Of a stretch of 64,000 nucleotides of DNA, positions 55,054-63,285 are shown piece by piece (positions within the stretch are counted from its first letter, which is position 1; every line of letters begins with the position of its first letter). The notes beneath the pieces are model-generated. The model saw nothing but the letters and a program-made list of their open reading frames with translations, had not been told where the DNA came from and did no database searches. The DNA is from Flavobacterium terrigena. Lineage in GTDB: Bacteria > Bacteroidota > Bacteroidia > Flavobacteriales > Flavobacteriaceae. A program made the translations under genes and the position numbers. The DNA lies in contig NZ_FNYA01000004.1 in the NCBI RefSeq assembly GCF_900108955.1, positions 62,001 through 126,000 of the forward strand, given 5' to 3'.

Positions 55054-55127
55054 GGCCTTGTGGCGCAACTGAATAGCGCACTTGATTACGGCTCAAGAGG
55101 TTTCTGGTTTGAATCCAGACAAGGTCA
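55054..55127 (+). tRNA. tRNA-Arg (anticodon ACG)
   Basis: The 74-nt cloverleaf has acceptor arms GGCCTTG / CAAGGTC, D stem GCGC / GCGC with loop AACTGAATA, anticodon stem CTTGA / TCAAG with loop TTACGGC (anticodon ACG, expected to become ICG by TadA), a 5-nt variable loop, T stem TCTGG / CCAGA with loop TTTGAAT, and discriminator A. CCA is not encoded. The normally invariant G19 and C56 are A and T here, which can still pair. A terminator follows. Confidence 0.95.
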
Positions 55128-55135
55128 CAAAAGCG

Positions 55136-55168
55136 AAAAGAGCATCAAGAAATTGATGCTCTTTTTTT
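55136..55168. terminator. Bidirectional terminator after tRNA-Arg and the VOC gene
   Basis: AGAGCATCAA / TTGATGCTCT is a perfect 10-bp stem with a GAAA loop, T7 on the plus strand and an A/T run on the other. Confidence 0.92.
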
Positions 55169-55171
55169 GTT

Positions 55172-55618
55172 TTATTTAAGCTGTTCTGCAATTCCGATTA
55201 GGATTCCTTCAGGGCTGCGGATGTAACAAAGTCTGTAGATGTCTTGGTAGTTAACAACTTCTTCTACAAGTTGTGCACCGTGTTTGTATAGTCTTTCTAA
55301 TGTGTTGTCTATATCTGCGACGGCGAACATCACTCGTAAATAACCTAAAGCATTTATAGGAGCGTTGCGATGATCTTCTATCACTTCTGGGCGAATGTAT
55401 TTGCATAGCTCTAATCGGCTGTTTCCGTCTGGTGTAACCATCATGGCAATTTCTACGGATTGATCTTTTAATCCTGTTACTCTACCAGACCATTCGCCTT
55501 CAATCATGGCTCTTCCTTCTAATTGTAAGCCGAGTTCTTGAAAAAAAGAAATGGTTTCGTCAAGGTTTGCTACCACAATTCCGACATTGTCCATTCGAAG
55601 TAAATTGTTTTTTGTCAT
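55172..55618 (-). CDS. VOC-family (glyoxalase/bleomycin-resistance fold) protein
   Basis: This 148-aa vicinal-oxygen-chelate protein has LLRMDNVGIVVANLDETISFF, then FQELGLQLEGRAMIEGEW, and a second module with LGYLRVMFAVADIDNTLERL and YIRSPEGILIGIAEQL. The first His expected in many metal VOC enzymes is replaced (MDNVGIV), while Glu residues remain, so the metal site is uncertain. The start at 55618 (MTKNNLLRMDN) is chosen over an upstream ATG that overlaps the rhomboid gene. The substrate is unknown. Confidence 0.82.
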   Translation of the reverse strand: MTKNNLLRMDNVGIVVANLDETISFFQELGLQLEGRAMIEGEWSGRVTGLKDQSVEIAMMVTPDGNSRLELCKYIRPEVIEDHRNAPINALGYLRVMFAVADIDNTLERLYKHGAQLVEEVVNYQDIYRLCYIRSPEGILIGIAEQLK

Positions 55619-55631
55619 GGTTTCTTTTGTT

Positions 55632-57113
55632 TTATTGACTCTGTTGTTGGCTCTCAAGTTCTTTCATTTTCGCATTTATTTGTATGCCGTAATTTTCTAT
55701 TTGTGAATTGTATTTATCAGTGTCTTCCAAAACTGCTTTGTAAAGTAACTCATAGCTCTTAATTCGTAGTTCACAATATTCTTTCAAAATTAAATTGCGT
55801 TTTCTTATTTCAAGAGGTAAGTCTAATTCTTTAAAACTATCAATTAGCTTGATGTTTTCATTCCAATAGTAAATTCCTACGTCTTTAATCGAATAAAGTA
55901 ATTTGTCGTTTGGTGTGTTTGGTGGTAAGTTATAAAATTCTAAAGCCATTGATTCAATTGAAACAAATTCTTTCATTTGTGCATCGTATGTTCCAATATC
56001 ATTTGGTATTTTTTTGTAAACAGCAAAAGAAGAAGTAAGAATTAGAATTGACAATAAACCAATTGTTCCAAATTTCAATTTGTTTTCTTTAGGTTTTTTT
56101 AGACTTGGAATTAAAGTATAACCAATAACAAAACCACCAAGTAAACCGCCAATGTGGGCTGCGTTGTCAATACCTCCCTTAAGTCCATTAATTAAATTGA
56201 AACCAACAAAAATGGCAATACTTGTTAATAAGGTTTTTCGAGTTGCTTTCTCAACTAAATCAGTTGTAAGCAAAGCAAGAAAAACACCATACATACCAAA
56301 TATTGCACCTGATGCACCGGCACTTATGGTAAAGTCGTTCCACCATAAACTTGCAATACTTGCCGTAATTCCTGTTAGTAGGTAGGCAGAAATATATCTG
56401 GTTCTTCCTAAAAGAGGTTCTAATAAAACACCAATATAAAGCAAGGCATACATATTCATTAGGAGGTGAAAAACCCCAATATGCAAAAAGCAATTGGTTA
56501 TTATTCGCCACCATTCACCTTCTAAAGTTAATGGTCGGAAGTTTGCACCCCAATTCAATAAACTTTCATTGTCTGGTTGCATAATATTTACGCCACTAAT
56601 TACCATTAAAATGAAAATTATAATATTCAAATCTAATAGAATTGGTGTAACAAAATAATCTTGAGTTGGTTTGAAGATAGAAAAGAAATCTGTAATTTGT
56701 TCCGTTTTTGTTGCAGGAGGCAATTTCAAAATATCTTCTTCTTGAGGAACAAGTTGTTCTTTTAGTTCTTGATATTTTATATCAAGTTCTTCTTTTGTTA
56801 TGGTTGGTTTTAGTTTTTCTAAATGGTTAATGAAATTGGTAACATTTTTCTTGTTTTTACCCCAATCCACCATTTCGCTTCCAGTTGATTCACTATTAAT
56901 GGTAGCAATTCCGTTTTCTATTTTGATTTTAATTTCTGCGTTCCAAGAAAACATTCCATTATCGGTATAGGCAATAAGTCCGTTGTCGCTTATGTAATTA
57001 ACATTCCAATCTATTTTTGTTGCTGTCTCATTTGCTAATGCAAGAAATTGCTGTTGTGATAAGTCGTTAAGAGAAATGTTCTCAAGGTGTTTTGGTGTAA
57101 ATCCTACTGCCAT
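55632..57113 (-). CDS. Rhomboid-family intramembrane serine protease
   Basis: This 493-aa protein has a soluble N-terminal domain of about 160 residues, then a rhomboid core with six or seven helices: FLHIGVFHLLMNMYALLYIG, GRTRYISAYLLTGITASI, AGASGAIFGMYGVFLALL with nucleophile Ser268, and NAAHIGGLLGGFVIGYTLI with catalytic His320. A helical soluble C-terminal domain of about 145 residues follows. It is much longer than simple rhomboids. Its promoter leader at 57163-57232 is shared with two unrelated genes further right. Confidence 0.9.
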   Translation of the reverse strand: MAVGFTPKHLENISLNDLSQQQFLALANETATKIDWNVNYISDNGLIAYTDNGMFSWNAEIKIKIENGIATINSESTGSEMVDWGKNKKNVTNFINHLEKLKPTITKEELDIKYQELKEQLVPQEEDILKLPPATKTEQITDFFSIFKPTQDYFVTPILLDLNIIIFILMVISGVNIMQPDNESLLNWGANFRPLTLEGEWWRIITNCFLHIGVFHLLMNMYALLYIGVLLEPLLGRTRYISAYLLTGITASIASLWWNDFTISAGASGAIFGMYGVFLALLTTDLVEKATRKTLLTSIAIFVGFNLINGLKGGIDNAAHIGGLLGGFVIGYTLIPSLKKPKENKLKFGTIGLLSILILTSSFAVYKKIPNDIGTYDAQMKEFVSIESMALEFYNLPPNTPNDKLLYSIKDVGIYYWNENIKLIDSFKELDLPLEIRKRNLILKEYCELRIKSYELLYKAVLEDTDKYNSQIENYGIQINAKMKELESQQQSQ

Positions 57114-57162
57114 GTTTTGCTATTGTCTGTTAGTTGTTCTGTATTGTATGGTCTACAATTGT

Positions 57163-57232
57163 ATATAACTTTTATATACGCTCAACTCTGTTGGAGCTTT
57201 CCAAATATACAAATTTCTTACAAAATATAAAC
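57163..57232 (-). promoter_or_regulatory. Shared promoter-leader element, copy 1 (rhomboid)
   Basis: The minus-strand -7 box TATATTTG (57202-57209) is followed by an imperfect hairpin (GCTCcAACAGAGTTGAGC) and AAGTTA, with 36 bp from the TAACTT word (plus strand) to the box. Similar elements precede the DUF6602 gene at 60288 and the HNH gene at 63265. The gap 57114-57406 contains this element, AT-rich words and a fragment of the GCCACGAATT repeat, but no gene. Confidence 0.75.
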
Positions 57233-57406
57233 TTTATAGAGATGTGTGATTTTTGATTTACGATTTTTGATTTGCGAAGCGCTGAGTTTGAACTTGGAAT
57301 GTTAAACTTGGAATTTTGAATTTTGATGTGGATTGCGGGTAAATATTAGCCACGAATTACACGGATTTAGCGAATTTATTTAAGAAAGGTTACGTAAATC
57401 TAGCAG

Positions 57407-57857
57407 CGGAAGCAAGTTTTACAACGTCGGAAGCGAGTTTTATAATGTCGGAAGGTAGTTTTACAACGTCGGAAGGTAGTTTTATAATTGCGGAAGGTAG
57501 TTTTACAACGTCGGAAGGGAGTTTTATAATGTCGGAAGGTAGTTTTATGATGTCGGAAGCGAGTTTTATAACGTCGGAAGCAAGTTTTACAACGTCGGAA
57601 GGTAGTTTTATAACGTCGGAAGCTAGTTTTATAATGTCGGAAGGGAGTTTTATAACGTCGGAAGGTAGTTTTAGAATGTCGGAAGCGAGTTTTATAACGT
57701 CGGAAGGTAGTTTTAGAATGTAGGAAGGGAGTTTTATAATGTCGGAAGCGAGTTTTGTAATGTCGGAAGGTAGTTTTATAATGTCGGAAGCGAGTTTTAT
57801 AATAGCGGAAGGTAGTTTTATAATGTCGGAAGCGAGTTTTATAATGTCGGAAGGTAA
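57407..57857. repeat. Tandem array of 21 units of exactly 21 bp plus a partial unit
   Basis: Twenty-one contiguous 21-bp units (57407-57847) and a 10-bp start of a 22nd have no spacers and no indels. The core is CGGAAGnnAGTTTTA; the dinucleotide nn (GT, CG, GG, CA or CT) and the last six bases (mostly TAATGT, TAACGT or CAACGT) vary. The final units alternate CG and GT, a 42-bp higher order. An 11-bp direct repeat GGTAAATATTA brackets the array (57338 and 57853). The plus frame (SEGSFIT heptads) has a TAG at unit 16; one minus frame is open but has no start. Probably non-coding. Confidence 0.92.
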
Positions 57858-57897
57858 ATATTAAAATGGGGTTGCTAAATTTTATATTGTAGTTAGC

Positions 57898-58680
57898 TTA
57901 TCTCTTTTCTTTTTTAAAAAGAATACCTTTTATTTGGTCGTATTCTGGGCTTGTGGCTCCGTATACTGATTTTACGTATTTTTTTACTTCTAATGCGGTG
58001 TCTACTAAACCTGTAGTGGTGTCGTATAATGTTTTGTTACGTTGTATTCTTGAATTGCTGATATTAATGTATGCAGTGATAACGGCATTGTTTTTTGCAA
58101 TTAATTCGGCTTGCTTGGCTGTTAAAGTAGCTACTTTTAAATCGTTTTCATTTGGTTGGTAGCTGGTTTCTGATTCTAGTACAGAGATTAATGCCGCAAA
58201 GTGTTGAATTAATTGATCATACGATTGTTGGGACGTGCTTATTGTGTTTGGTGCAGGTGCATTTGGGTCGGTTGGGGTTTGAATTGCTGCTGCTCTTCCA
58301 CCTTGCATTTTACGATTGAAACCTTTGGCATCGCTGATTTTTTCTTTTGGTGCATTTGTAGTTTGCAATGCACTTACTAAACGTGTTGATAATCCTTTTA
58401 GTACTGAAAAAGCAATTACTCTGTCGTTCACGGCATTGTTGTAGGCGGTGTTTTTGGTGATTACATCTGCCAATTTGGTTTCTGCAGTTGCGACAATTGC
58501 GTTGAGTTGCGGGATTTTTAAAGCTTCTTTTGATGGGTTGTACGTTGCTCCGTAGCCTGTAACGAATGCAATAAGTTCTTGAAAGTGAGCAATGTTTTTG
58601 GCATGCCCGGTTTCACTCACGGAGCTTTTGTGTTTTGTTTTTGTGGTGTTTGCGCTTGCTAAGCCAGATGTTGACTCCAT
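57898..58680 (-). CDS. Unknown helical protein with internal duplication, beside the 21-bp array
   Basis: I know no function for this 260-aa soluble protein. It is almost all helix and consists of two similar halves: HFQELIAFVTGYGATYNPSK...LKIPQLNAIVATAE (from about residue 33) and HFAALISVLESETSYQPNEN...LKVATLTAKQAELI (from about residue 149). Each half also has an I-x-K-N-x-A helix. They are joined by a basic segment KGFNRKMQGGRAAAI and a Pro/Thr linker. No signal peptide, membrane helix or catalytic motif is seen. Its stop codon is 40 bp from the tandem array, so the array lies directly downstream of its 3' end. Confidence 0.75.
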   Translation of the reverse strand: MESTSGLASANTTKTKHKSSVSETGHAKNIAHFQELIAFVTGYGATYNPSKEALKIPQLNAIVATAETKLADVITKNTAYNNAVNDRVIAFSVLKGLSTRLVSALQTTNAPKEKISDAKGFNRKMQGGRAAAIQTPTDPNAPAPNTISTSQQSYDQLIQHFAALISVLESETSYQPNENDLKVATLTAKQAELIAKNNAVITAYINISNSRIQRNKTLYDTTTGLVDTALEVKKYVKSVYGATSPEYDQIKGILFKKEKR

Positions 58681-58835
58681 AATTAAATGTGTTTAATAGG
58701 TTAATAAAAAATTTAAGATGGCGAAAATAGGGAAACAATTGTTATAAATGAAAGTTTTTTACTACAAATTGTTAAATGAGGGATAAGTGATAAGTAAATA
58801 GGGAAAAGGGAATGGGAGTGAAGTGAGGAAATAAA

Positions 58836-58868
58836 AAAGAGCATCAGGGAAATGATGATCTTTTTTTT
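58836..58868 (-). terminator. Terminator-like hairpin in the gap before the DUF6602 gene end
   Basis: AGAGCATCA / TGATGaTCT has one mismatch and T runs on both strands. It follows the stop of the DUF6602 gene (minus strand) and resembles the tRNA terminator. The rest of the 270-bp gap shows no gene; CGAGACCACTCGAAAGGATT at 58877 is a REP-like word found again at 60419. Confidence 0.7.
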
Positions 58869-58950
58869 GTTTTTACGAGACCACTCGAAAGGATTGACTT
58901 CGTTGGATTTTATTTTGCGTTGTATTAGGGATAGTATTTTATATTTATGT

Positions 58951-60288
58951 TTATAAAAATTCGATATTTTTTTCGGTAATCTTTATAACTTTTTCAACAG
59001 AACAGAACTCTTTATTGTTTATTGGATAATAAACGATTCTAACTGGAATTTCTATTTTTTCATTTCTTAAATGCTCTTTTAAATTTTTTATATCGCTAGT
59101 AAAATCCATTTCAAAAGAAATACTATGTTCAGAAGTTTCTCCTGCAGGTAATTCAGATTTAGTTTTAAAAGAGTTACCAGTATAAATTACAGAGACATTT
59201 CCTGTATTTTTAATTGATATTACAAATTTTAGTAAAGGTTTAGATGAATTGTAGTCAATTTTATTTAAATCTTCTCTTAATTTGACTTCCAAAAAAGGCT
59301 TTCCTTTTTCTGGTTTAGAATTTTGTAAGGAAGCTTTTTTTATTTTTAAAATATCAAAAATTTGACCAAAAACAGTTCTGTTTTTGTCATTAAGTGCTAT
59401 TCCTTCAAGTGTACTTAATAAGTCTATGTGAAAATCGGCGAAATAACTTCTCGACCAATATAAATAAATTGATTTGGAATTTTCACCATACATTGTACCA
59501 TAGCATTTGGTTACTGCAGTGGTATTTTCTGGAGTTTGTAAAAGTTTTACACCTGCTCCGAATTCACTGGTTATTATTTCTCCATCTTCTGTAGAATAAA
59601 TACTTAAATCGTCAATAGGTTTTGCAATAGGTTTAGAATGTATTTTATCACCTGGTTTAATCGGATTACCATTAAGCAGCGATATTCTTCCAATAGCTGA
59701 GTAATCATTTTCATATCTTAAAACCATACCTCCAGTAAAACCGAAGACATCTTTACCTTTCATAAGTTCCTTTATGATTGATTCATCGTTGTTGTCTTTT
59801 TCTTTTAAATCTATAAAAATTACACCACAACTATATAGTGGATTTAATTGTTCTTTAAAGCTTTCGGTTTCATTAAGTTTTTTTATTGAATTTGAAACAT
59901 TTAATTTAGTTAATCTAGATTTAACTTCATAAACAGCTACAACATGCTTCGCTGGAATTGCTCGATATTTTCCTTGTTCACTTTGGTCATAGTTACCTTC
60001 AGTCCATAAAATAGGAGCTTCTAACTGATTGAATATAATAATATCGTAGTGATAAAGTCTAATATTATCATTATATAGATTCGGGATGATGTATCCAGAA
60101 GTTACACCATATTTTTTTGGAAGAAATTCGGATAGCCATTTTCGAATGTGAGCTTCTACTCCAAGTCCGTGTGCAATTTGAACTGGACGATTTTTTGTTT
60201 GTTGGATAATTTTATCGAATTCGGATAATATAGTTTCTCTATTCTGATTAAATTCTTTCCAACCATGTTGTCCAAAATAGTTTTCCAT
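58951..60288 (-). CDS. DUF6602-type nuclease-like protein, first copy
   Basis: This 445-aa protein has an N-terminal DUF6602-like domain with a PD-(D/E)xK-type pattern: FLPKKYGVTSGYIIPN, the Asp in YHYDIIIFNQLEAP, and VVAVYEVKSRL (ExK) near residue 118. The second half is beta-rich (FLEVKLREDL, FVISIKNTGNVSVIY), like an Ig-type domain. A role in restriction or another DNA transaction is inferred from the fold. It has its own promoter-leader element and lies in a run of five genes on this strand with nuclease relatives. Very AT-rich. Confidence 0.75.
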   Translation of the reverse strand: MENYFGQHGWKEFNQNRETILSEFDKIIQQTKNRPVQIAHGLGVEAHIRKWLSEFLPKKYGVTSGYIIPNLYNDNIRLYHYDIIIFNQLEAPILWTEGNYDQSEQGKYRAIPAKHVVAVYEVKSRLTKLNVSNSIKKLNETESFKEQLNPLYSCGVIFIDLKEKDNNDESIIKELMKGKDVFGFTGGMVLRYENDYSAIGRISLLNGNPIKPGDKIHSKPIAKPIDDLSIYSTEDGEIITSEFGAGVKLLQTPENTTAVTKCYGTMYGENSKSIYLYWSRSYFADFHIDLLSTLEGIALNDKNRTVFGQIFDILKIKKASLQNSKPEKGKPFLEVKLREDLNKIDYNSSKPLLKFVISIKNTGNVSVIYTGNSFKTKSELPAGETSEHSISFEMDFTSDIKNLKEHLRNEKIEIPVRIVYYPINNKEFCSVEKVIKITEKNIEFL

Positions 60289-60309
60289 TTTTATTAATTA
60301 ATTATTATC

Positions 60310-60370
60310 GTTAACTTATTTATATTCTCAACTTTAGTTGAGCTTTTCAAATTTATAAAAAATCCTACCA
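60310..60370 (-). promoter_or_regulatory. Shared promoter-leader element, copy 2 (DUF6602)
   Basis: The minus-strand -7 box TAAATTTG is at 60348-60355. It is followed by a perfect hairpin CTCAACTAAAGTTGAG and AAGTTAA, with the same 36-bp spacing as copy 1. Confidence 0.75.
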
Positions 60371-60405
60371 AAAAATCCTGAAAGTTTCTATTTTCAGGAT
60401 TTTTT
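60370..60405 (-). terminator. Terminator of the DUF3644 gene
   Basis: AAAAAATCCTGAAA / TTTCAGGATTTTTT is a perfect 14-bp stem with an 8-nt loop. The sequence is nearly the same as the hairpin at 62470-62512. Confidence 0.88.
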
Positions 60406-60450
60406 GATATAATAAATCACTCGAAAGGATTCGCGCTGTAGCGGGGTAGT

Positions 60451-61431
60451 TTATTTGTATAAATCTCCACTTTTTTGACAATATTCCTGCACCTCATTAA
60501 GCCAATTATCATACCAATACCACGTTTTTGCTACTTGTGTTCCATAACCTAATAATGGATTTTTAGCATCTTTTTCTTTCCATAATAGTGTATGTTGATA
60601 AGCTGTAAATTTTGGATAGCCGTTTGCTTGCATAAAATCATAAATTTCTCCGGGCAAGTGTTTTTTCTTTTCTCTCTCCTTTACTAAAACATATTCTTTA
60701 TTTAATCCTTCAGCTTCAGGTGAATTTGCGGGTATAAATTCAATGACTTTATCTGCTTGACCTTTTCTATTTACAGCTTTTGGTACATAAAGTACTCGAT
60801 AGGAATACCTTATGTTATTATAATCTTGGTCAGTTAATTCATTATCAAAGTCATTTATGTATGATGCAATATTTGATGGCAGATCAGTAAATTTTCTTAG
60901 TTGATTTGCATGTTCTTCTTTAATAGTTGAAAACTGGAGTGAAAAGGATAAATGTTTATCTATACCGTAAGAATCGCCAAATAATTGTTTTATAAAGTCA
61001 TTGTAATTTAAACAGCAAGCTTGAAATCTGGCACTCAGATACTCATCTATTTTTGTAGTCATTTGGTGTTCAATTTCATGTCGTAACCCAATTAAAAATT
61101 TTAGATTGGCTTTTGTAATGTTATCTATTGGGCAATCTTTATCATCAAGACATCGTTCTAATTCCCAATATTTAAAAGCACCTTTTTTAGTTTTATCAAA
61201 TTTTTTTCTTTGTCCAGTTTGTCTAAAATATCTATATTCAATTTTCTTATCTCGATAATGAGCGTGTAGTAAATACATCCATGATATATTTGCTAAAATG
61301 ATGAAATTTTCAGATTTAAAATGAATATTTGGATTATTAAATATTTGAACTGCACTCAGCATTGCTTCTCTCGATTTGACAAGAAGTTCTTCTTTAAAAG
61401 AACCAATTTTTCTATTTCTTTTTACTGTCAT
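60451..61431 (-). CDS. DUF3644-type protein
   Basis: This 326-aa soluble protein has an N-terminal DUF3644-like domain: LLVKSREAMLSAVQIFNNP, SENFIILANISWMYLLHAHY, and the His/Glu-rich FLIGLRHEIEHQMTTKIDEY, which resembles the active region of HEPN-like proteins (RHxxxH). The C-terminal part has a helix-turn-helix-like DFMQANGYPKFTAYQHTLLW. Relatives occur in defence islands. RNase activity of a HEPN type is possible but unproven. It is monocistronic with its own terminator. Confidence 0.75.
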   Translation of the reverse strand: MTVKRNRKIGSFKEELLVKSREAMLSAVQIFNNPNIHFKSENFIILANISWMYLLHAHYRDKKIEYRYFRQTGQRKKFDKTKKGAFKYWELERCLDDKDCPIDNITKANLKFLIGLRHEIEHQMTTKIDEYLSARFQACCLNYNDFIKQLFGDSYGIDKHLSFSLQFSTIKEEHANQLRKFTDLPSNIASYINDFDNELTDQDYNNIRYSYRVLYVPKAVNRKGQADKVIEFIPANSPEAEGLNKEYVLVKEREKKKHLPGEIYDFMQANGYPKFTAYQHTLLWKEKDAKNPLLGYGTQVAKTWYWYDNWLNEVQEYCQKSGDLYK

Positions 61432-61502
61432 TATGAGTTTTAATTATTATCAATTATTGTTTTGAGAATCAAATATTTTGCATTCCCTTAAAACAATTGT
61501 TA

Positions 61503-62258
61503 CTATATTATTTGTGATCGCTGTTCTTTGTCGATGGGAAACCAAAGTTGGTTATTGAACATGACTGATTCTTCATTTAGGTGCGAAATTAAATTTGAAA
61601 TAAAAAACGAAAAAGACAAGTCTTCTATGTCATATAAATATCCATTTCTATCATTATCTCTTGTATTCCAGAATTTATAGAATATATCCTTATTGAAACT
61701 GATGTGATTAACTTTAAATAGATGACTTCGTTCATCTTCGTTTATCGTGTTGTTAGCATTTCTAATTTTAATTCTAAGATTTTCACTATCTAAAACTCTT
61801 AACCTTTCATGACCTACATAAGAAAAAATGCCGTTAAATAAAGGCTTTAAATGATTTGATTTCGCGTTGAAAATAAATTGTCCAATTTCATTTGCTTTAC
61901 GTATAACTTTTTCAGGATTTTGATTTTTTAAATTAGCTTTTACCTCAATTATTGCTTCAACAGAATCTGCACTTACAATTACAAAATCACCTTCACTAAA
62001 TAGAACAGGAAAATTATTATTATAAATAAGGATGTCTATTTGTTTACTAGGTTCATGGCTACCACGTTCTTGATTTTGTTTAATTACAAAACCACTTGCT
62101 ATAGAATAATTTTTTGGTAAAAATCTTTTAATTATTGTTTTCAAAACAGCCTCTTGGTAATTACCATCTTCACCCCAATGTGATATCAAAAGACGAACAC
62201 GGTCTTTAATTGCAAGTAATTCTTTAGTTGTTGTTTTGTGAAATTCGACTGTATTCAT
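61503..62258 (-). CDS. DUF6602-type nuclease-like protein, second copy
   Basis: This 251-aa protein has the same DUF6602-like domain as the gene at 58951: FLPKNYSIASGFVIKQNQER, the Asp in QIDILIYNNNFPVL, and VEAIIEVKANLKN (ExK). It lacks the C-terminal beta domain of the first copy. The two share the domain but little overall sequence, so they are not a recent duplication. It is followed downstream by the DUF3644 gene after 71 bp and could be co-transcribed with it. Confidence 0.75.
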   Translation of the reverse strand: MNTVEFHKTTTKELLAIKDRVRLLISHWGEDGNYQEAVLKTIIKRFLPKNYSIASGFVIKQNQERGSHEPSKQIDILIYNNNFPVLFSEGDFVIVSADSVEAIIEVKANLKNQNPEKVIRKANEIGQFIFNAKSNHLKPLFNGIFSYVGHERLRVLDSENLRIKIRNANNTINEDERSHLFKVNHISFNKDIFYKFWNTRDNDRNGYLYDIEDLSFSFFISNLISHLNEESVMFNNQLWFPIDKEQRSQII

Positions 62259-62469
62259 GGTGATTTTATTTGTTATTGCGGTTACAAGCCGTCATGAGCA
62301 TTATTTTGTGATTATTTTTTATATCTTTTCTAGACTTAATTACTTTTGTGTTAAATACATAATTTTGTTTTAATCATTTATGACAAATAAACAACAATAT
62401 TAATTCTTACATATACGTAGAAATACCTGTTTTTCAAATATTTTGTATTTAATTTTCAGTTGTTTTATA

Positions 62470-62512
62470 AACCTAAAAAATCCTGAAATAAACTTTCAGG
62501 ATTTTTTAGGTT
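62470..62512 (-). terminator. Terminator of the HNH gene with 19-bp perfect stem
   Basis: The stem includes AAAAAATCCTGAAA / TTTCAGGATTTTTT and extends to 19 bp with a 5-nt loop, after the HNH stop. The 308-bp gap 62259-62566 holds this hairpin, a GTGGCACGGATTACCAATCC word and the leader of the DUF6602 gene; I see no gene in it. Confidence 0.9.
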
Positions 62513-62566
62513 TTGTGGCACGGATTACCAATCCGTTCTATCTGGGCTTTTTGTAACTGTATTTTT

Positions 62567-63265
62567 TTACAATCTAAAAATATATTCTCTGTGTAATTTC
62601 AGATTATCATGATTTGGATTATCTGATTTTGGTATTTTAAATTTTTTGCTTTTTATCTGATTTACTACACTTTGACTTAATTCTTGAGAGATTAACATTG
62701 AGTAATCTTCATTTAATGTAATAAATCCTTTATCAAATAATTTATCATGAAAATTACATAGTAATATACAATTATCTAAATCCAACCTTTTACTCTTATC
62801 ACTTTTCCATGGAACAATATGACTAGCAACTAATAATTCAGATTGGTCATTATCACAAAAAGCACAACAATTATTATAATTTTCTGAAACATATTCTTTT
62901 AAGACATCTTGATATACTCGTGTTTTTACAGTTGATAATCTTTCTGTTTCTTTATTATTAGGATTAATAGGTTTTCTTTCTATTAAAGCTCTTGCTTCAT
63001 CAAGTGTTGCTATATAACTTATTATAATTTCTTGAGCATCTGAATCTAGATTCCCTATTTCTTCTAAACTATCTTTTAAAATACCTTTTGACTCTTTTTT
63101 TAAGTCAAAATGATGGAGAATTTTCATTGTTTCATATCCACCTCCATTCTGGGGTGCTGGTAAACTTAATATTTTTTTTTGGATATCTCGATGACTTTTA
63201 GATTCAACTAAGTATGCAAATAGTACTTTGGCTATAATATAATTATCTAGTTTTTCAATTTTCAT
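62567..63265 (-). CDS. HNH endonuclease
   Basis: This 232-aa protein has an N-terminal helical region of unknown type and a C-terminal HNH domain: CCAFCDNDQSELLVASHIVPW, then LDNCILLCNFHDKLFDKGFI, with the CxxC pair, the SHIxPW histidine and the final HD, as in McrA-like restriction or phage-related HNH nucleases. It carries the third copy of the shared leader upstream and a 19-bp terminator downstream, a self-contained unit. It probably cuts modified or foreign DNA. Confidence 0.85.
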   Translation of the reverse strand: MKIEKLDNYIIAKVLFAYLVESKSHRDIQKKILSLPAPQNGGGYETMKILHHFDLKKESKGILKDSLEEIGNLDSDAQEIIISYIATLDEARALIERKPINPNNKETERLSTVKTRVYQDVLKEYVSENYNNCCAFCDNDQSELLVASHIVPWKSDKSKRLDLDNCILLCNFHDKLFDKGFITLNEDYSMLISQELSQSVVNQIKSKKFKIPKSDNPNHDNLKLHREYIFRL

Positions 63266-63285
63266 GTGATTGGTATAAAATTTCT

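Noticed and set aside
57445..57723. Plus-strand frame with SEGSFIT heptads across the second array
   Set aside because: It starts and ends inside the array, with a TAG at unit 16 and no ribosome-binding context.
57407..57857. CRISPR array
   Set aside because: Units are contiguous with no unique spacers, the period is 21 bp, and no cas gene is present.
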